Shown here: piece after piece, positions 25,289 through 33,995 of the stretch | Numbering within the stretch: position 1 is the first letter of the stretch | Layout: the number at the start of each line of letters is the position of its first letter | Source of the DNA: an uncultured Alphaproteobacteria bacterium | GTDB taxonomy: Bacteria > Pseudomonadota > Alphaproteobacteria > Bin95 | Direction: 5' to 3' | Length of the DNA stretch: 64,000 nucleotides | NCBI GenBank assembly: GCA_937891825.1 | Contig: CALAHN010000088.1 | Coordinates: 114,009-178,008 of the forward strand | Notes under the pieces: generated by a model | Told to the model about the DNA's origin: nothing | Database searches by the model: none | Seen by the model: only the letters and a program-made list of their open reading frames with translations | Translations under genes and position numbers: made by a program

Positions 25289-25878
25289 TGTCTGACGATT
25301 GGGCGCGCTATTATCAGGCGCTGGCGGGCCGGCCGCCGCGCCCGACGCTGGTCTATGCCGCGCGCCGCTTTGCCCGTCCCGGCCTCGCGGTCGATCTCGG
25401 CTCCGGCGGGGGACGGGATGCGGCGCCGTTGCTGCGCGCGGGCTGGCACGTGGTCGCGGTCGACCGGGAGGGAAGCGGCCACGCGGCGTTGCGCGCCGCT
25501 GTGACGCCCGCCGAAGCTGGCCGCCTGACGACGATCGAAGCTGCGATCGAGTCCGCCGATTGGCCGATCGCCGACCTTGTGAATTCAAGCTTCGCGCTGC
25601 CCCTGGTCCCGAAAGCCGCCTTCCCTCTAGTCTGGCGCCGAATTCGTGAGCGACTGGCGCCGGGCGGGCGGTTTTCCGGCCAGCTTTATGGGCCGCGGGA
25701 TAGTTGGGCGAAAGGCGGATCGCCCGATGGCGTCGTCGCCCATAGCCGTGAAGCGTGCCTGCGGCTCTTTCACGGCATGACGATCGAATTCTTCGAAGAA
25801 GAGGAGCATGACGGCCTGACGCCGAAGGGCCGCCAAAAGCACTGGCACATTTTTCATTGCGTCGCCCGCGCGCCATAG
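25288..25878 (+). CDS. class I SAM-dependent methyltransferase
   Basis: A 196-residue methyltransferase of the Rossmann type. Motif I is VDLGSGGGRDAAPLL (about 35-49), the acidic end of strand 2 is VVAVDREG, and VNSSFALPLV stands at the motif IV position. The C-terminus, KHWHIFHCVARAP, is like that of the TehB-like/small-molecule group. The ATG overlaps the oxygenase stop by one base, so the two products are probably made together and may modify the same substrate in turn. No partner identifies that substrate. Confidence 0.82.
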   Translation: MSDDWARYYQALAGRPPRPTLVYAARRFARPGLAVDLGSGGGRDAAPLLRAGWHVVAVDREGSGHAALRAAVTPAEAGRLTTIEAAIESADWPIADLVNSSFALPLVPKAAFPLVWRRIRERLAPGGRFSGQLYGPRDSWAKGGSPDGVVAHSREACLRLFHGMTIEFFEEEEHDGLTPKGRQKHWHIFHCVARAP

Positions 25879-25918
25879 CCGGCGGTCAAAGTTTCGCCAT
25901 TGTCGGATGGTTCAGGTT

Positions 25919-26047
25919 ATGACTTTCAGGGAGCGACCGGGACATCCGGGCGACGCGAACCGGGAACTCATCGGCGTGGGCGGCATTGAACTGGCAGGGC
26001 GGGCGTGCATTTTCCGGCCTTCCGACTTAAAACACGCCTTGGATTAG
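25919..26047 (+). CDS. possible 42-residue ORF upstream of mrcA
   Basis: An open frame starting MTFRERPGHPGD and ending with TAG at 26045-26047 fills most of the 200-base gap before mrcA. The only ribosome-site-like sequence is a weak CAGG close to the ATG. It has no recognisable motif and may be chance. The mrcA promoter must also lie in this gap. Confidence 0.2.
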   Translation: MTFRERPGHPGDANRELIGVGGIELAGRACIFRPSDLKHALD

Positions 26048-26078
26048 CGGCAGCAGCGCCATAAGGGCGGTATTGGTT

Positions 26079-28604
26079 ATGGGACGTTGGATCGTCGGTC
26101 TATTCAAATTCAGCGTAATTGCGGGCCTTCTGGGCGCGCTTGCCGCGGTCGCGGTCGCGGTTGTCCTGATCCGGGGCTACGGCGCAGACCTGCCGAATCA
26201 TGCCGGGCTGACGCAATACGCCCCGCCAATCACGACGCGGGCCCATGCAGGCGACGGCCGAGTGCTGGCGGAATTCAGCCGGGAACATCGCCTGTTCGTT
26301 CCGATCGCCCAAATTCCGGCATTGGTGCGGGGCGCTTTCCTTTCGGCGGAAGACAAAAGTTTTTACAAGCATCCGGGCTTGGACATTCAGGCGCTGTTGC
26401 GCGCGGTCGTCCGCAATCTTGAAGGCATGGTCAGCGGGCGCCGCCCGGTCGGCGGTTCGACGATCACCCAGCAGGTTGCGAAGAATTTTTTACTGACGAA
26501 CGAAGTTTCCTATGAACGCAAGGTCAAGGAAGCAATTCTTGCGTTCCGCATCGAGCGCGCGCTGACCAAAGACCAAATTCTGGAACTTTATCTGAACGAG
26601 ATCTATCTGGGCGAAGGCGCTTATGGGGTCGCCGCCGCCGCGATGACCTATTTTGGCAAATCCCTCGATGAAGTGACCGCCGAGGAAGCCGCCTACATGG
26701 CGGCGTTGCCCAAGGCGCCGAGCAATTATCACCCGGTCCGCCGCCTGGATGCGGCGACCGCCCGCCGCAATTGGGTGCTGGGCCGCATGGCGGAGGACGG
26801 CCGCTTGACTGAGGCCGAAGCAGCGGAGGCCGAGGCCCGGCCCTTGACGATTTCCGGTCGCGCCCAGGAGGAGAAGTTCCCTTCCCTCTGGTTCGCCGAG
26901 GAAATTCGCCGCGAATTGCTTGATCGTTATGGCGAGCCGACGTTGTATGGCGGCGGTATGTCAGTGCGCGCCACCATCGACCCTGTCCTGCAGGACATCG
27001 CCGATACGGCCCTGGTCGATGGGCTGGAGGACTACGACCGCCGACACGGCTATCGCGGCCCCATTGACCGGATCCTGCTGGATGCGACGTGGCAGGCTCG
27101 GCTCGCGGCGTTGCCGCCGCCGCCCGGCATGCGCGGCCGCTCGCTTGCTGTGGTCCTCAGGACAAGCGGCGACGCCGCCGAAATTGGCCTGGCCGACGGT
27201 TCGGTCGGCGCAATTCCCTTTGAGGAACTGAGCTGGGCGAGCAAGGCGCTGCCCGATCAGGCCGTCGGCCGCAAGCCGCGGAAGGTTAGCGACGTTCTGG
27301 GCCCGGGCGATGTGATCGCCGTCCGTCCGGCGCTGCAGGACGCCAAGAAGCGGGACTATCCGCCAGCAACATTCGCCCTGGACCAAGTGCCAGACGTCGA
27401 TGGCGGGATTGTTGCGATCGACCCCCATACGGGCCGCGTCCTGGCGATGGCCGGCGGCTATTCGGCCGAACGCAGCCAATTCAATCGCGCGACCCAGGCA
27501 GCCCGGCAGCCGGGCTCCGCGATCAAGCCCTTTGTCTATCTGGCCGCCCTGGAAGCTGGCTATACGCCGGCGACGCTCGTCCTCGATGCGCCGTTCGTCA
27601 TCGATATTCCCGGCCGCGGCTTGTGGAAGCCCACGAACTATTCCGGCAAGATCTACGGCCCAAGCCCGATGCGTCTCGGCCTGGAAAAGTCCCGCAATTT
27701 GATGACGGTGCGGCTGGCGCAGCATATCGGCATCGGCGCGGTCATTGAGACGGCCAAACGCTTCGGGGTCGGGGAAAAGATGCGCCCCGAACTCGGCTCC
27801 GCGCTTGGCACAGGCGAGGTATCGCTGATCGAGATGACGGCGGCCTTCGCCATGTTGGCCAACGGCGGCAAGCAGGTGACTCCGTCCTTCATCGACACGG
27901 TTCAGGACCGGCATGGCCGCTTGATTTTCCGGCATGACGACCGCGATTGCCCCCGTTGCGCCGGCGCGGAAGCCACCGCCAACGCCCCGCCTGAACTTCC
28001 GGATACGCGCATCGCGGTCGACGACCCGCGCCTGAACTATCAGATCGTCTCGATGCTGCAGGGCGTCGTCGAAAATGGCACGGCCAGACGGGTCTATATG
28101 CCTGGGCGTCCGCTCGCCGGCAAAACCGGCACGACGAACGACAGTTTCGACGCCTGGTTCGTCGGGTTTTCCTCGAACCTGGCGGTTGGCGTCTATGTCG
28201 GTTTCGATCAGCCGCGCACGCTTGGCGAGCGCGAGGCCGGCGGCAGCGCCGCCGCCCCGATCTTCAAGCAATTCATGGAGAAAGCGTGGCCGATCAGGCC
28301 AGGCGCGCCTTTCAAGGTGCCGTCGGGCCTGGAGTTCACGCGGGTGAGCCGCTCAACCGGCCTGCCGCCGGAACCGGGCGACGGCGACGTGATCCTGGAG
28401 GCGTTCATTCCAGGCACGCGGCCAGAACAGCTTGGCCCGGTCATCGGCGGCGGCCTCTCGGGCGGAAATCAGCCGGAGCTCGTCCCCATGTCGCAGGATG
28501 CTCAGCCAGGCGACGCCTCCGCCGCTCAGCCCGTGCCCGCGGCGTCGGACAGCGGCGCTTCGCCCCGCCGCCGCCCGCGCGGCAGCCTCGGCAGGGTCTA
28601 TTGA
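26079..28604 (+). CDS. mrcA: penicillin-binding protein 1A (bifunctional peptidoglycan synthase)
   Basis: An 841-residue class A PBP with one N-terminal membrane helix. It polymerises and cross-links peptidoglycan in the periplasm. The GT51 transglycosylase domain has the catalytic Glu91 in SAEDKSFYKHPG and GGSTITQQVAKN. The transpeptidase domain has the SxxK motif Ser480-Lys483 in PGSAIKPF, SRN downstream, and KTGTTN near 682. A UB2/OB-like insertion separates the two domains. I start at the ATG at 26079, eight bases after AAGGGCGG; a TTG six bases earlier is also in frame. The C-terminal ~60 residues are a low-complexity tail rich in P, A and S. prfB follows, as in many alphaproteobacteria. 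Confidence 0.95.
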   Translation: MGRWIVGLFKFSVIAGLLGALAAVAVAVVLIRGYGADLPNHAGLTQYAPPITTRAHAGDGRVLAEFSREHRLFVPIAQIPALVRGAFLSAEDKSFYKHPGLDIQALLRAVVRNLEGMVSGRRPVGGSTITQQVAKNFLLTNEVSYERKVKEAILAFRIERALTKDQILELYLNEIYLGEGAYGVAAAAMTYFGKSLDEVTAEEAAYMAALPKAPSNYHPVRRLDAATARRNWVLGRMAEDGRLTEAEAAEAEARPLTISGRAQEEKFPSLWFAEEIRRELLDRYGEPTLYGGGMSVRATIDPVLQDIADTALVDGLEDYDRRHGYRGPIDRILLDATWQARLAALPPPPGMRGRSLAVVLRTSGDAAEIGLADGSVGAIPFEELSWASKALPDQAVGRKPRKVSDVLGPGDVIAVRPALQDAKKRDYPPATFALDQVPDVDGGIVAIDPHTGRVLAMAGGYSAERSQFNRATQAARQPGSAIKPFVYLAALEAGYTPATLVLDAPFVIDIPGRGLWKPTNYSGKIYGPSPMRLGLEKSRNLMTVRLAQHIGIGAVIETAKRFGVGEKMRPELGSALGTGEVSLIEMTAAFAMLANGGKQVTPSFIDTVQDRHGRLIFRHDDRDCPRCAGAEATANAPPELPDTRIAVDDPRLNYQIVSMLQGVVENGTARRVYMPGRPLAGKTGTTNDSFDAWFVGFSSNLAVGVYVGFDQPRTLGEREAGGSAAAPIFKQFMEKAWPIRPGAPFKVPSGLEFTRVSRSTGLPPEPGDGDVILEAFIPGTRPEQLGPVIGGGLSGGNQPELVPMSQDAQPGDASAAQPVPAASDSGASPRRRPRGSLGRVY

Positions 28605-28678
28605 AGCAGGGGCTATTACGTCTGGCGGCAAAGCCGATCCATCACCGTTTTTCGTTCTGGTTCTGAAGGGTTTTAATC

Positions 28679-29801
28679 ATGCGTGCGGATGCTCAAGCAC
28701 TGGTCGATCAGATCATGGAAGCCGTCACCTTGCTCCGGAGGCATCTTTGACTGGGATAACGCTCTCCTCCGCCTCGAAGAACTGAACGCCGAGGCCGAAA
28801 ACCCCGATCTCTGGAACGATCCCGAGCAAGCTCAGGCGATCATGCGGGAGCGCACGCAACTGGCCGACGCCATCGCGGCCTGCCGTGCGCTGGAAAGCGG
28901 CGCGGCCGATAATGCCGAACTGATCGAACTGGCAGAGGCCGAGGACGATCAGGATCTGGTCGCAGAAGGCCTCGCCGCATTGCAGGCGCTTGGCAAGCAA
29001 AGTGCGCGGGCGCGGCTTCAGAGCCTCCTCTCCGGCGAAGCCGACAGCAATGATTGCTATCTCGAAGTTCATGCCGGCGCCGGCGGCACCGAGGCCCAGG
29101 ATTGGGCAGAGATGCTGCTCCGCATGTACGCGCGCTGGGCGGAAAAGGAAGGCTACAAGCTGGAGTATATGGAGGAGAGCCCCGGCGAAGAAGCCGGGAT
29201 CAAATCGGCGACGATCAAGATCGCCGGGCCGAACGCCTATGGGTGGCTGAAAACCGAGTCTGGGGTGCATCGCCTCGTCCGGATTTCGCCCTATGACAGC
29301 CAGGCGCGCCGGCACACCAGTTTCGCTTCGGCCTGGGTGTTTCCCGTTGTCGACGACACGATCGATGTGGTGATCGAGGACAAGGACCTCAGGATCGACA
29401 CGTATCGAGCGTCGGGCGCCGGCGGGCAGCACGTCAACCGGACCGATTCGGCAGTGCGGATCACCCATATCCCGACCAACATTGTCGTGCAGTGTCAGAA
29501 CGACCGGTCCCAGCACCGCAACCGCGCGACGGCGATGGATATGCTCCGCGCCCGGCTCTATGAGCATGAACTGCGCATCCGCGAAGAAGCAGCCGCTGTC
29601 GAGAATGCCCAGAAATCGGACATAGGCTGGGGCCATCAGATCCGGTCCTATGTCTTACAACCCTATCAGATGGTGAAAGACCTGCGCACCGGTGTTGAGA
29701 GCGGCAATCCGGACGCGGTCCTGGGCGGTGAGATCGGCCCTTTCCTCGCTGCGTCCCTGGCGGCCAGGGCCGGCATGGACCGGACAGCGGAAGGGCCATG
29801 A
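28679..29801 (+). CDS. prfB: peptide chain release factor 2, with programmed +1 frameshift
   Basis: RF2 recognises UAA and UGA stops and frees the peptide. The gene is in two frames. From the ATG at 28679, 23 codons ([23 protein letters not shown]) lead to an in-frame TGA at 28748-28750. Slipping +1 at CTT then gives [14 protein letters not shown] and the rest of the protein, about 373 residues in all. The GGQ motif is in [12 protein letters not shown]. The stop-codon-reading tripeptide region reads [14 protein letters not shown], so SPY stands where E. coli has SPF. GAAGGG precedes the ATG. A reading that starts at 28683 in the second frame gives a false N-terminus and should not be used. 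Confidence 0.95.
28736..28751 (+). promoter_or_regulatory. prfB: prfB +1 recoding site
   Basis: The sequence CGGAGG, three bases, CTT TGA C is the classic RF2 autoregulatory frameshift element: an internal Shine-Dalgarno just upstream of a slippery CUU followed by UGA and C. When RF2 is scarce, the ribosome pauses at UGA and slips from CUU to UUU, making full-length RF2. Confidence 0.93.
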
Positions 29802-29850
29802 AAGCAAAAACTTCCATGGCCCTGGCGGGGGATTTGCTTGACGTCAGGGC

Positions 29851-29928
29851 GGCGGGTCCGGATGCTCGGATTGGGGGCTGAAACGCCCGGACCCGCCTGG
29901 CGCTGCATTCATTGGGGGAACGCAGCGC
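29851..29928. terminator. two tandem hairpins after prfB
   Basis: GGCGGGTCCGG (29851-29861) pairs exactly with CCGGACCCGCC (29887-29897) across a 25-base loop, and GCGCTGC (29900-29906) pairs with GCAGCGC (29922-29928). They lie between prfB and the convergent hypothetical gene. There is no T-run, so Rho-independent termination is not certain. A small structured RNA is an alternative. Confidence 0.4.
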
Positions 29929-29942
29929 TTCTCGGAACCGCT

Positions 29943-30293
29943 CTAGTGGATCGTCTTGCGGAGCGGTTGATAGGAAATCGGCATTTCGGCCTCGGCGCGG
30001 ACTGGCGTGGCGCGGCGGTGATTGGAGGGGTTGGCCTCTGTCGGCTGGCGGAGCGCCTCGCCGATGCGTTCAGCGCGCTGCTGGACGATCATGGCGCCCA
30101 GCCGGCGTGTCTCGCTGGCGAAGAATGCGGCCGTTTTGGCCTGCGCGGCATCTAGCGCATCAAGCCGACGCCGGACAGCGCCCATCGCGAATGGCAGCGC
30201 TGCGCACGCGACGGCGGCGACGCCTGCCGACACGCCCAGCATTGCCAGGCTGAAGACGGGGTTCGCAATGAGGGCAAGGACGGATTCGGGCAT
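29943..30293 (-). CDS. hypothetical membrane protein with coiled-coil-like tail
   Basis: A 116-residue protein not matched to a family I know. A hydrophobic N-terminal region (about 4-38, one long or two short helices) is followed by a charged helical stretch, RRRLDALDAAQAKTAAFFASETRRLGAMIVQQRAERIGEAL, likely cytoplasmic and possibly coiled coil. GGGAG stands about nine bases before the ATG, supporting translation. It is convergent with prfB. The frame on the opposite strand has no such ribosome site. Confidence 0.6.
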   Translation of the reverse strand: MPESVLALIANPVFSLAMLGVSAGVAAVACAALPFAMGAVRRRLDALDAAQAKTAAFFASETRRLGAMIVQQRAERIGEALRQPTEANPSNHRRATPVRAEAEMPISYQPLRKTIH

Positions 30294-30518
30294 GGCGTTG
30301 TTAACTCCCTGACTGGCTGCCGCGGCCGAAGTCGATCTCGGGACGCGACGGATATGCCAGGAATGTGCAAGGCAGGCGCCGAAACCGCCATCAAGGCGGC
30401 ATCCGCAGAATCCCTTGCATTTTATCTAATCTTTCCGCAATTTAATGAAATCCGAAGGCGAGCTGCGTCGCAATTTGCGATTCCGTTTGCGGATTGCGTC
30501 GGCCGCGCCGCGCTCGGT

Positions 30519-30977
30519 CTAATCCGCCAGGGCCTTCCGCACGGCTTCCACATGGCCCGGGACCTTTACCTTCCGCCAGATTGCCTGCAACGTCCCGTCG
30601 GGGCCGATCAGGAATGTCGAACGCTCCACGCCCATGTATTTTCGGCCATACATGCTCTTTTCGACCCAGACGCCATAGGCCTCTAACGTCGTCTTTTCCT
30701 CGTCGGATGCGAGCTTAAACGGCAGGCCATGCTTGGCCTTGAATGCGTCGTGCTTCTTGGGGTTGTCGGGCGATACGCCGATGACGATGGCGTTCACGGC
30801 ATTGAAATCCGGGGCCGCGTCGCGGAAGTCGCACGCTTCCTTGGTGCAGCCGGACGTATCGTCCTTCGGATAGAAGTAGAGCACGACTGAGCGGCCGGCG
30901 AGTTCTGACCGGGTGACAGAGCCGCCGTTGTCGGTCGGCAGGGTAAAATCCGGTGCGGCGTCGCCAATGGAAAGCAT
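30519..30977 (-). CDS. bcp: thioredoxin-dependent peroxiredoxin, BCP/PrxQ type
   Basis: A 152-residue peroxiredoxin that reduces H2O2 and organic hydroperoxides with thioredoxin. The peroxidatic Cys44 and resolving Cys49 are in DDTSGCTKEACDFRD, the five-residue spacing of the BCP group. FYPKDDT and the later ERSTFLIGPDG are typical. GAGGAG stands nine bases upstream of the ATG. It starts 27 bases after glnE on the same strand and is probably co-transcribed with it. The AT-richer stretch downstream (about 30415-30480) holds no gene. Confidence 0.95.
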   Translation of the reverse strand: MLSIGDAAPDFTLPTDNGGSVTRSELAGRSVVLYFYPKDDTSGCTKEACDFRDAAPDFNAVNAIVIGVSPDNPKKHDAFKAKHGLPFKLASDEEKTTLEAYGVWVEKSMYGRKYMGVERSTFLIGPDGTLQAIWRKVKVPGHVEAVRKALAD

Positions 30978-31004
30978 GGGTCATATCTCCTCGTTCGACT
31001 GTGA

Positions 31005-33929
31005 TCAGGTCTGGTCCGACGACGCAGCTTTGTCGAAAATGTCAGCGAACGCGGCGCTGACGGCATTCGCCAAGGCTTCCCGGCGGACTGTCGCCGCCGT
31101 GTAATCTGGCGCGGATAGCGCTGTCGCCAAGGTGGTCTGTGTGCTTGGGTGCTCAAGCTCGGCGCCGGCGGCGATATCGTGGCCGATCAGCCGGAGCATC
31201 CACTGGGCGGCAAGCCAGAATTCGGCGGCCTCGGCGATCGCCTGCCCCAATGCCGGCGTCGCTACGCCAGCCGCGACCAGCGCCCGCATCTGCGCCCCGG
31301 GTTGGCGCGCTTCGGCCACGCCGACAGAGTCGCCATGGGCCAGGGCCAGCGCCTGGGCGACGAATTCCGTATCCACCATCCCGCCAGGTCGGCGACGCAC
31401 ATCCCACGGTCCGCCGCCAGCGCCCTTCGCCGAAGCCAGCCGTTGGCGCATTGCTTTCGCATCGGCAAACAGGTCTGGACGCCCGGCGGCGGCAGCCAAA
31501 GCGTCCCGGCGAAGCTGCTCAATCCGCGCGCACAGGTCAGCGTCGCCGGCAGCAGCTCGGGCGCGGGTCAACGCCATTAATTCCCATGTCCACGCGGCGC
31601 TAATCAGGTAAAGCGCAAGCGCGTCGATATGGGTCGCGATCGGCCCGTCGACGCCGCTTGGCCGGAGGCGTTGGTCGACCTCGAACAGCCGCCCCTCCCC
31701 TGTGGCCGTGGTCAAGGCTGTTACAAGGCGTTGCGTAAGCCGCATGTAGTAGACAGCCGCCTGTAGCGGTTTCTCGCCATCGGAGACAGCGCCTTCGGGC
31801 GCATCGTAGACCGCGACCAGGTCGAGATCGGACCCGATCGTCACCTCCCCGCTACCCCACTTCCCGTATGCGAGCACGGCGAATGCGCCGCCCGGGATCG
31901 CGCCATGCGCCTCCTCAAAGGATGCGCGAACGCTATTCAGCATGACGTTGGCGACGCAATCGGCGGCGAAGGTAATGGTCTGGGCGGCTTGGGCGACCGC
32001 AAGGCGGCCTTCCATCGTCTGGACGCCAAGGCTGAGGCGAAGATCGTTCAGCCAGCGCCGGGCCGAATCGAGCGCGTCCTGCATATCAGCCGCATCCGAG
32101 AGCGCCTGGGCCAGCTCCCGCATCAAGGTCGGCTTGTCGCCGGGCGGCTGCATGAAATCGTCGGTCAGCGCAGCGTCGAGCACGTGCGGTCGGCGGCCGA
32201 TCAGGTCCGCCAGATAGGCCGACCGACCCAGAACGCGCGCGACAAAATCCAGCAATCCGAGATTGGCTTGAAACAGGGCAAAGATCTGAACGCCCGCAGG
32301 CAGGCCCTCGACAAAGGTCTGGAACGCCCGGAAAGCCCGATCCGGGTCCGGCGTCGCGCCGAACCGCTTCAGGATATCGGGCGTCAACTCGGTCAATAGT
32401 TCCCGTCCCCGTTGGGTCCGGGTGGCGCGGATGTGGCCATGATGCCAACTGCGGATTGTCGCCGTGATATATTCCGGCGCGGCAAAGCCCATGGCGCTGA
32501 TGGTCGCCAGGGTGTCGGGATGTTCATCGGCGCCTGTGAATGACAACGCCCCGCCGCCGCCCAGTGTAGGTTCGTCGGAGAACAGTTCGGCGAAATGGCG
32601 TTCGACCCGCGTCAGGGCGGCGCTGACATCCTCCTCGAACGCCTCAAGGCTGGAGAAGCCCGCGAACCGGACGAAGCCCTCGGCGTCCGCCCGCTTCGGC
32701 GTCGTGTGGGTCTGCCGGTCGTCGACCATCTGCAAGCGATGCTCAAGATCGCGCAGTTTCAGATAGGCGGCCGACATTTCCTCGGCGACGGCGGGCGCGA
32801 CATGACCGGCCGCGCTCAGGGCCTGCAGGGCCTGCAGCGTCTGGCTGCTGCGCAAGGCGGAATTGCGTCCGCCCCAGATCAATTGTTGGGTCTGGGCGAA
32901 GAATTCGATCTCGCGGATGCCGCCGCGGCCGAGTTTGAGATTGTGGCTGAACGCCGAAATCGGCTCCCCGCCCTCGCGGCGGTCGATCTGGCGCTTGATC
33001 GACTGGATGTCGCGGATGGCGTTGAAATCCAGCGACCGCCGCCAGATGAACGGCCGGAGCTCCGCGAGGAACTCGTGGCCAGCGGCGATATCGCCAGCGA
33101 CCGGCCGCGCCTTGATCATCGCGGCCCGTTCCCAGTTCTGCCCCATGCTTTCATAGTAGGCCGTCCCAGCCGTGACCGTGATCGCCGGCGGCGTCGAAGC
33201 TGGATCGGGCCGCAGACGAAGGTCGGTGCGCGCGACATAGCCATCGGTCGTCCGCTCATCGAGCATCTGGACCAGCGCTCGGGTCAGGCGGGTCATCTCG
33301 TGCTGCATGCGATCCGGGCGGGCGAAGCCCATTTTTTCCGGATCGTAGAACAGCATCAGGTCAATATCGCTGGAGTAGTTCAGCTCATAAGCGCCGAGCT
33401 TGCCCATGCCGAGGACGATTATCCCACGGGTCGGATCGGCTGCGTCCTGATGGACGAACACGCCGCGAGCGGCGCCGTCCTGCATCAGCCAGACAAGCGC
33501 GCCGTCGACGGCCGCCGCTGCCGCAATGGATAGCGCCTGGGTCGCCTGCATCGTCGGCCAGACGCCGGCGAGATCGGCCAAGCCTACAGTCAAGGCCGCC
33601 CGGATTCGGGCTTCGCGCAAGGTCTTCATCGCCGCTCGCAGGGACGGCGCCGACGGGACCGATTGGAACATGGTCATGACGGCCTCGAAGGCGGCGTCCG
33701 GCCCATCGGTCAGAGTGGCGGCAAGGGTGTCCGGCGCCGTGCGCATCGCGGCCCCCAGGAACGGGCTGCCGCACAACACGCCTTCCAGAAAGGCCATGCC
33801 CCTGGGATCGGCCAGAAACGGCAGCAGCGCAGGCCCCGCCGGGCCGTCGGCGAGCGCCTGAACATCGTCGGCGACGCGACGTCCGTCCGGGGTCGATGGG
33901 CCTTTAGCCATGCAATCGAGAAATGCCAT
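31005..33929 (-). CDS. glnE: bifunctional glutamine synthetase adenylyltransferase/deadenylase
   Basis: A 974-residue GlnE, which adds AMP to and removes AMP from glutamine synthetase in response to nitrogen status through PII. Two nucleotidyltransferase domains are seen. The N-terminal deadenylase has GMGKLGAYELNYSSDIDLMLF (174-194). The C-terminal adenylyltransferase has AYGKWGSGEVTIGSDLDLVAVYD around residue 690-710. RGGIREIEFFAQTQQLIWGG lies between, and a second GGMVDTEFVAQ stands near 850. The length is normal. Two ATGs, at 33929 and 33911, are possible and neither has a strong ribosome site. It is divergent from the AsmA-like gene. Confidence 0.94.
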   Translation of the reverse strand: MAFLDCMAKGPSTPDGRRVADDVQALADGPAGPALLPFLADPRGMAFLEGVLCGSPFLGAAMRTAPDTLAATLTDGPDAAFEAVMTMFQSVPSAPSLRAAMKTLREARIRAALTVGLADLAGVWPTMQATQALSIAAAAAVDGALVWLMQDGAARGVFVHQDAADPTRGIIVLGMGKLGAYELNYSSDIDLMLFYDPEKMGFARPDRMQHEMTRLTRALVQMLDERTTDGYVARTDLRLRPDPASTPPAITVTAGTAYYESMGQNWERAAMIKARPVAGDIAAGHEFLAELRPFIWRRSLDFNAIRDIQSIKRQIDRREGGEPISAFSHNLKLGRGGIREIEFFAQTQQLIWGGRNSALRSSQTLQALQALSAAGHVAPAVAEEMSAAYLKLRDLEHRLQMVDDRQTHTTPKRADAEGFVRFAGFSSLEAFEEDVSAALTRVERHFAELFSDEPTLGGGGALSFTGADEHPDTLATISAMGFAAPEYITATIRSWHHGHIRATRTQRGRELLTELTPDILKRFGATPDPDRAFRAFQTFVEGLPAGVQIFALFQANLGLLDFVARVLGRSAYLADLIGRRPHVLDAALTDDFMQPPGDKPTLMRELAQALSDAADMQDALDSARRWLNDLRLSLGVQTMEGRLAVAQAAQTITFAADCVANVMLNSVRASFEEAHGAIPGGAFAVLAYGKWGSGEVTIGSDLDLVAVYDAPEGAVSDGEKPLQAAVYYMRLTQRLVTALTTATGEGRLFEVDQRLRPSGVDGPIATHIDALALYLISAAWTWELMALTRARAAAGDADLCARIEQLRRDALAAAAGRPDLFADAKAMRQRLASAKGAGGGPWDVRRRPGGMVDTEFVAQALALAHGDSVGVAEARQPGAQMRALVAAGVATPALGQAIAEAAEFWLAAQWMLRLIGHDIAAGAELEHPSTQTTLATALSAPDYTAATVRREALANAVSAAFADIFDKAASSDQT

Positions 33930-33995
33930 GCAGCTACCATAGCTTGGCCGCCGCTACCGCCAAAGTGATATCAAAATGCGGCTCGCTGCTTTACC

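Noticed and set aside
28683-28748. RF2 N-terminus read in a single frame from 28683
   Set aside because: It gives a Trp/Ser/Pro stretch unlike any RF2. The other frame plus the recoding site gives the normal N-terminus.
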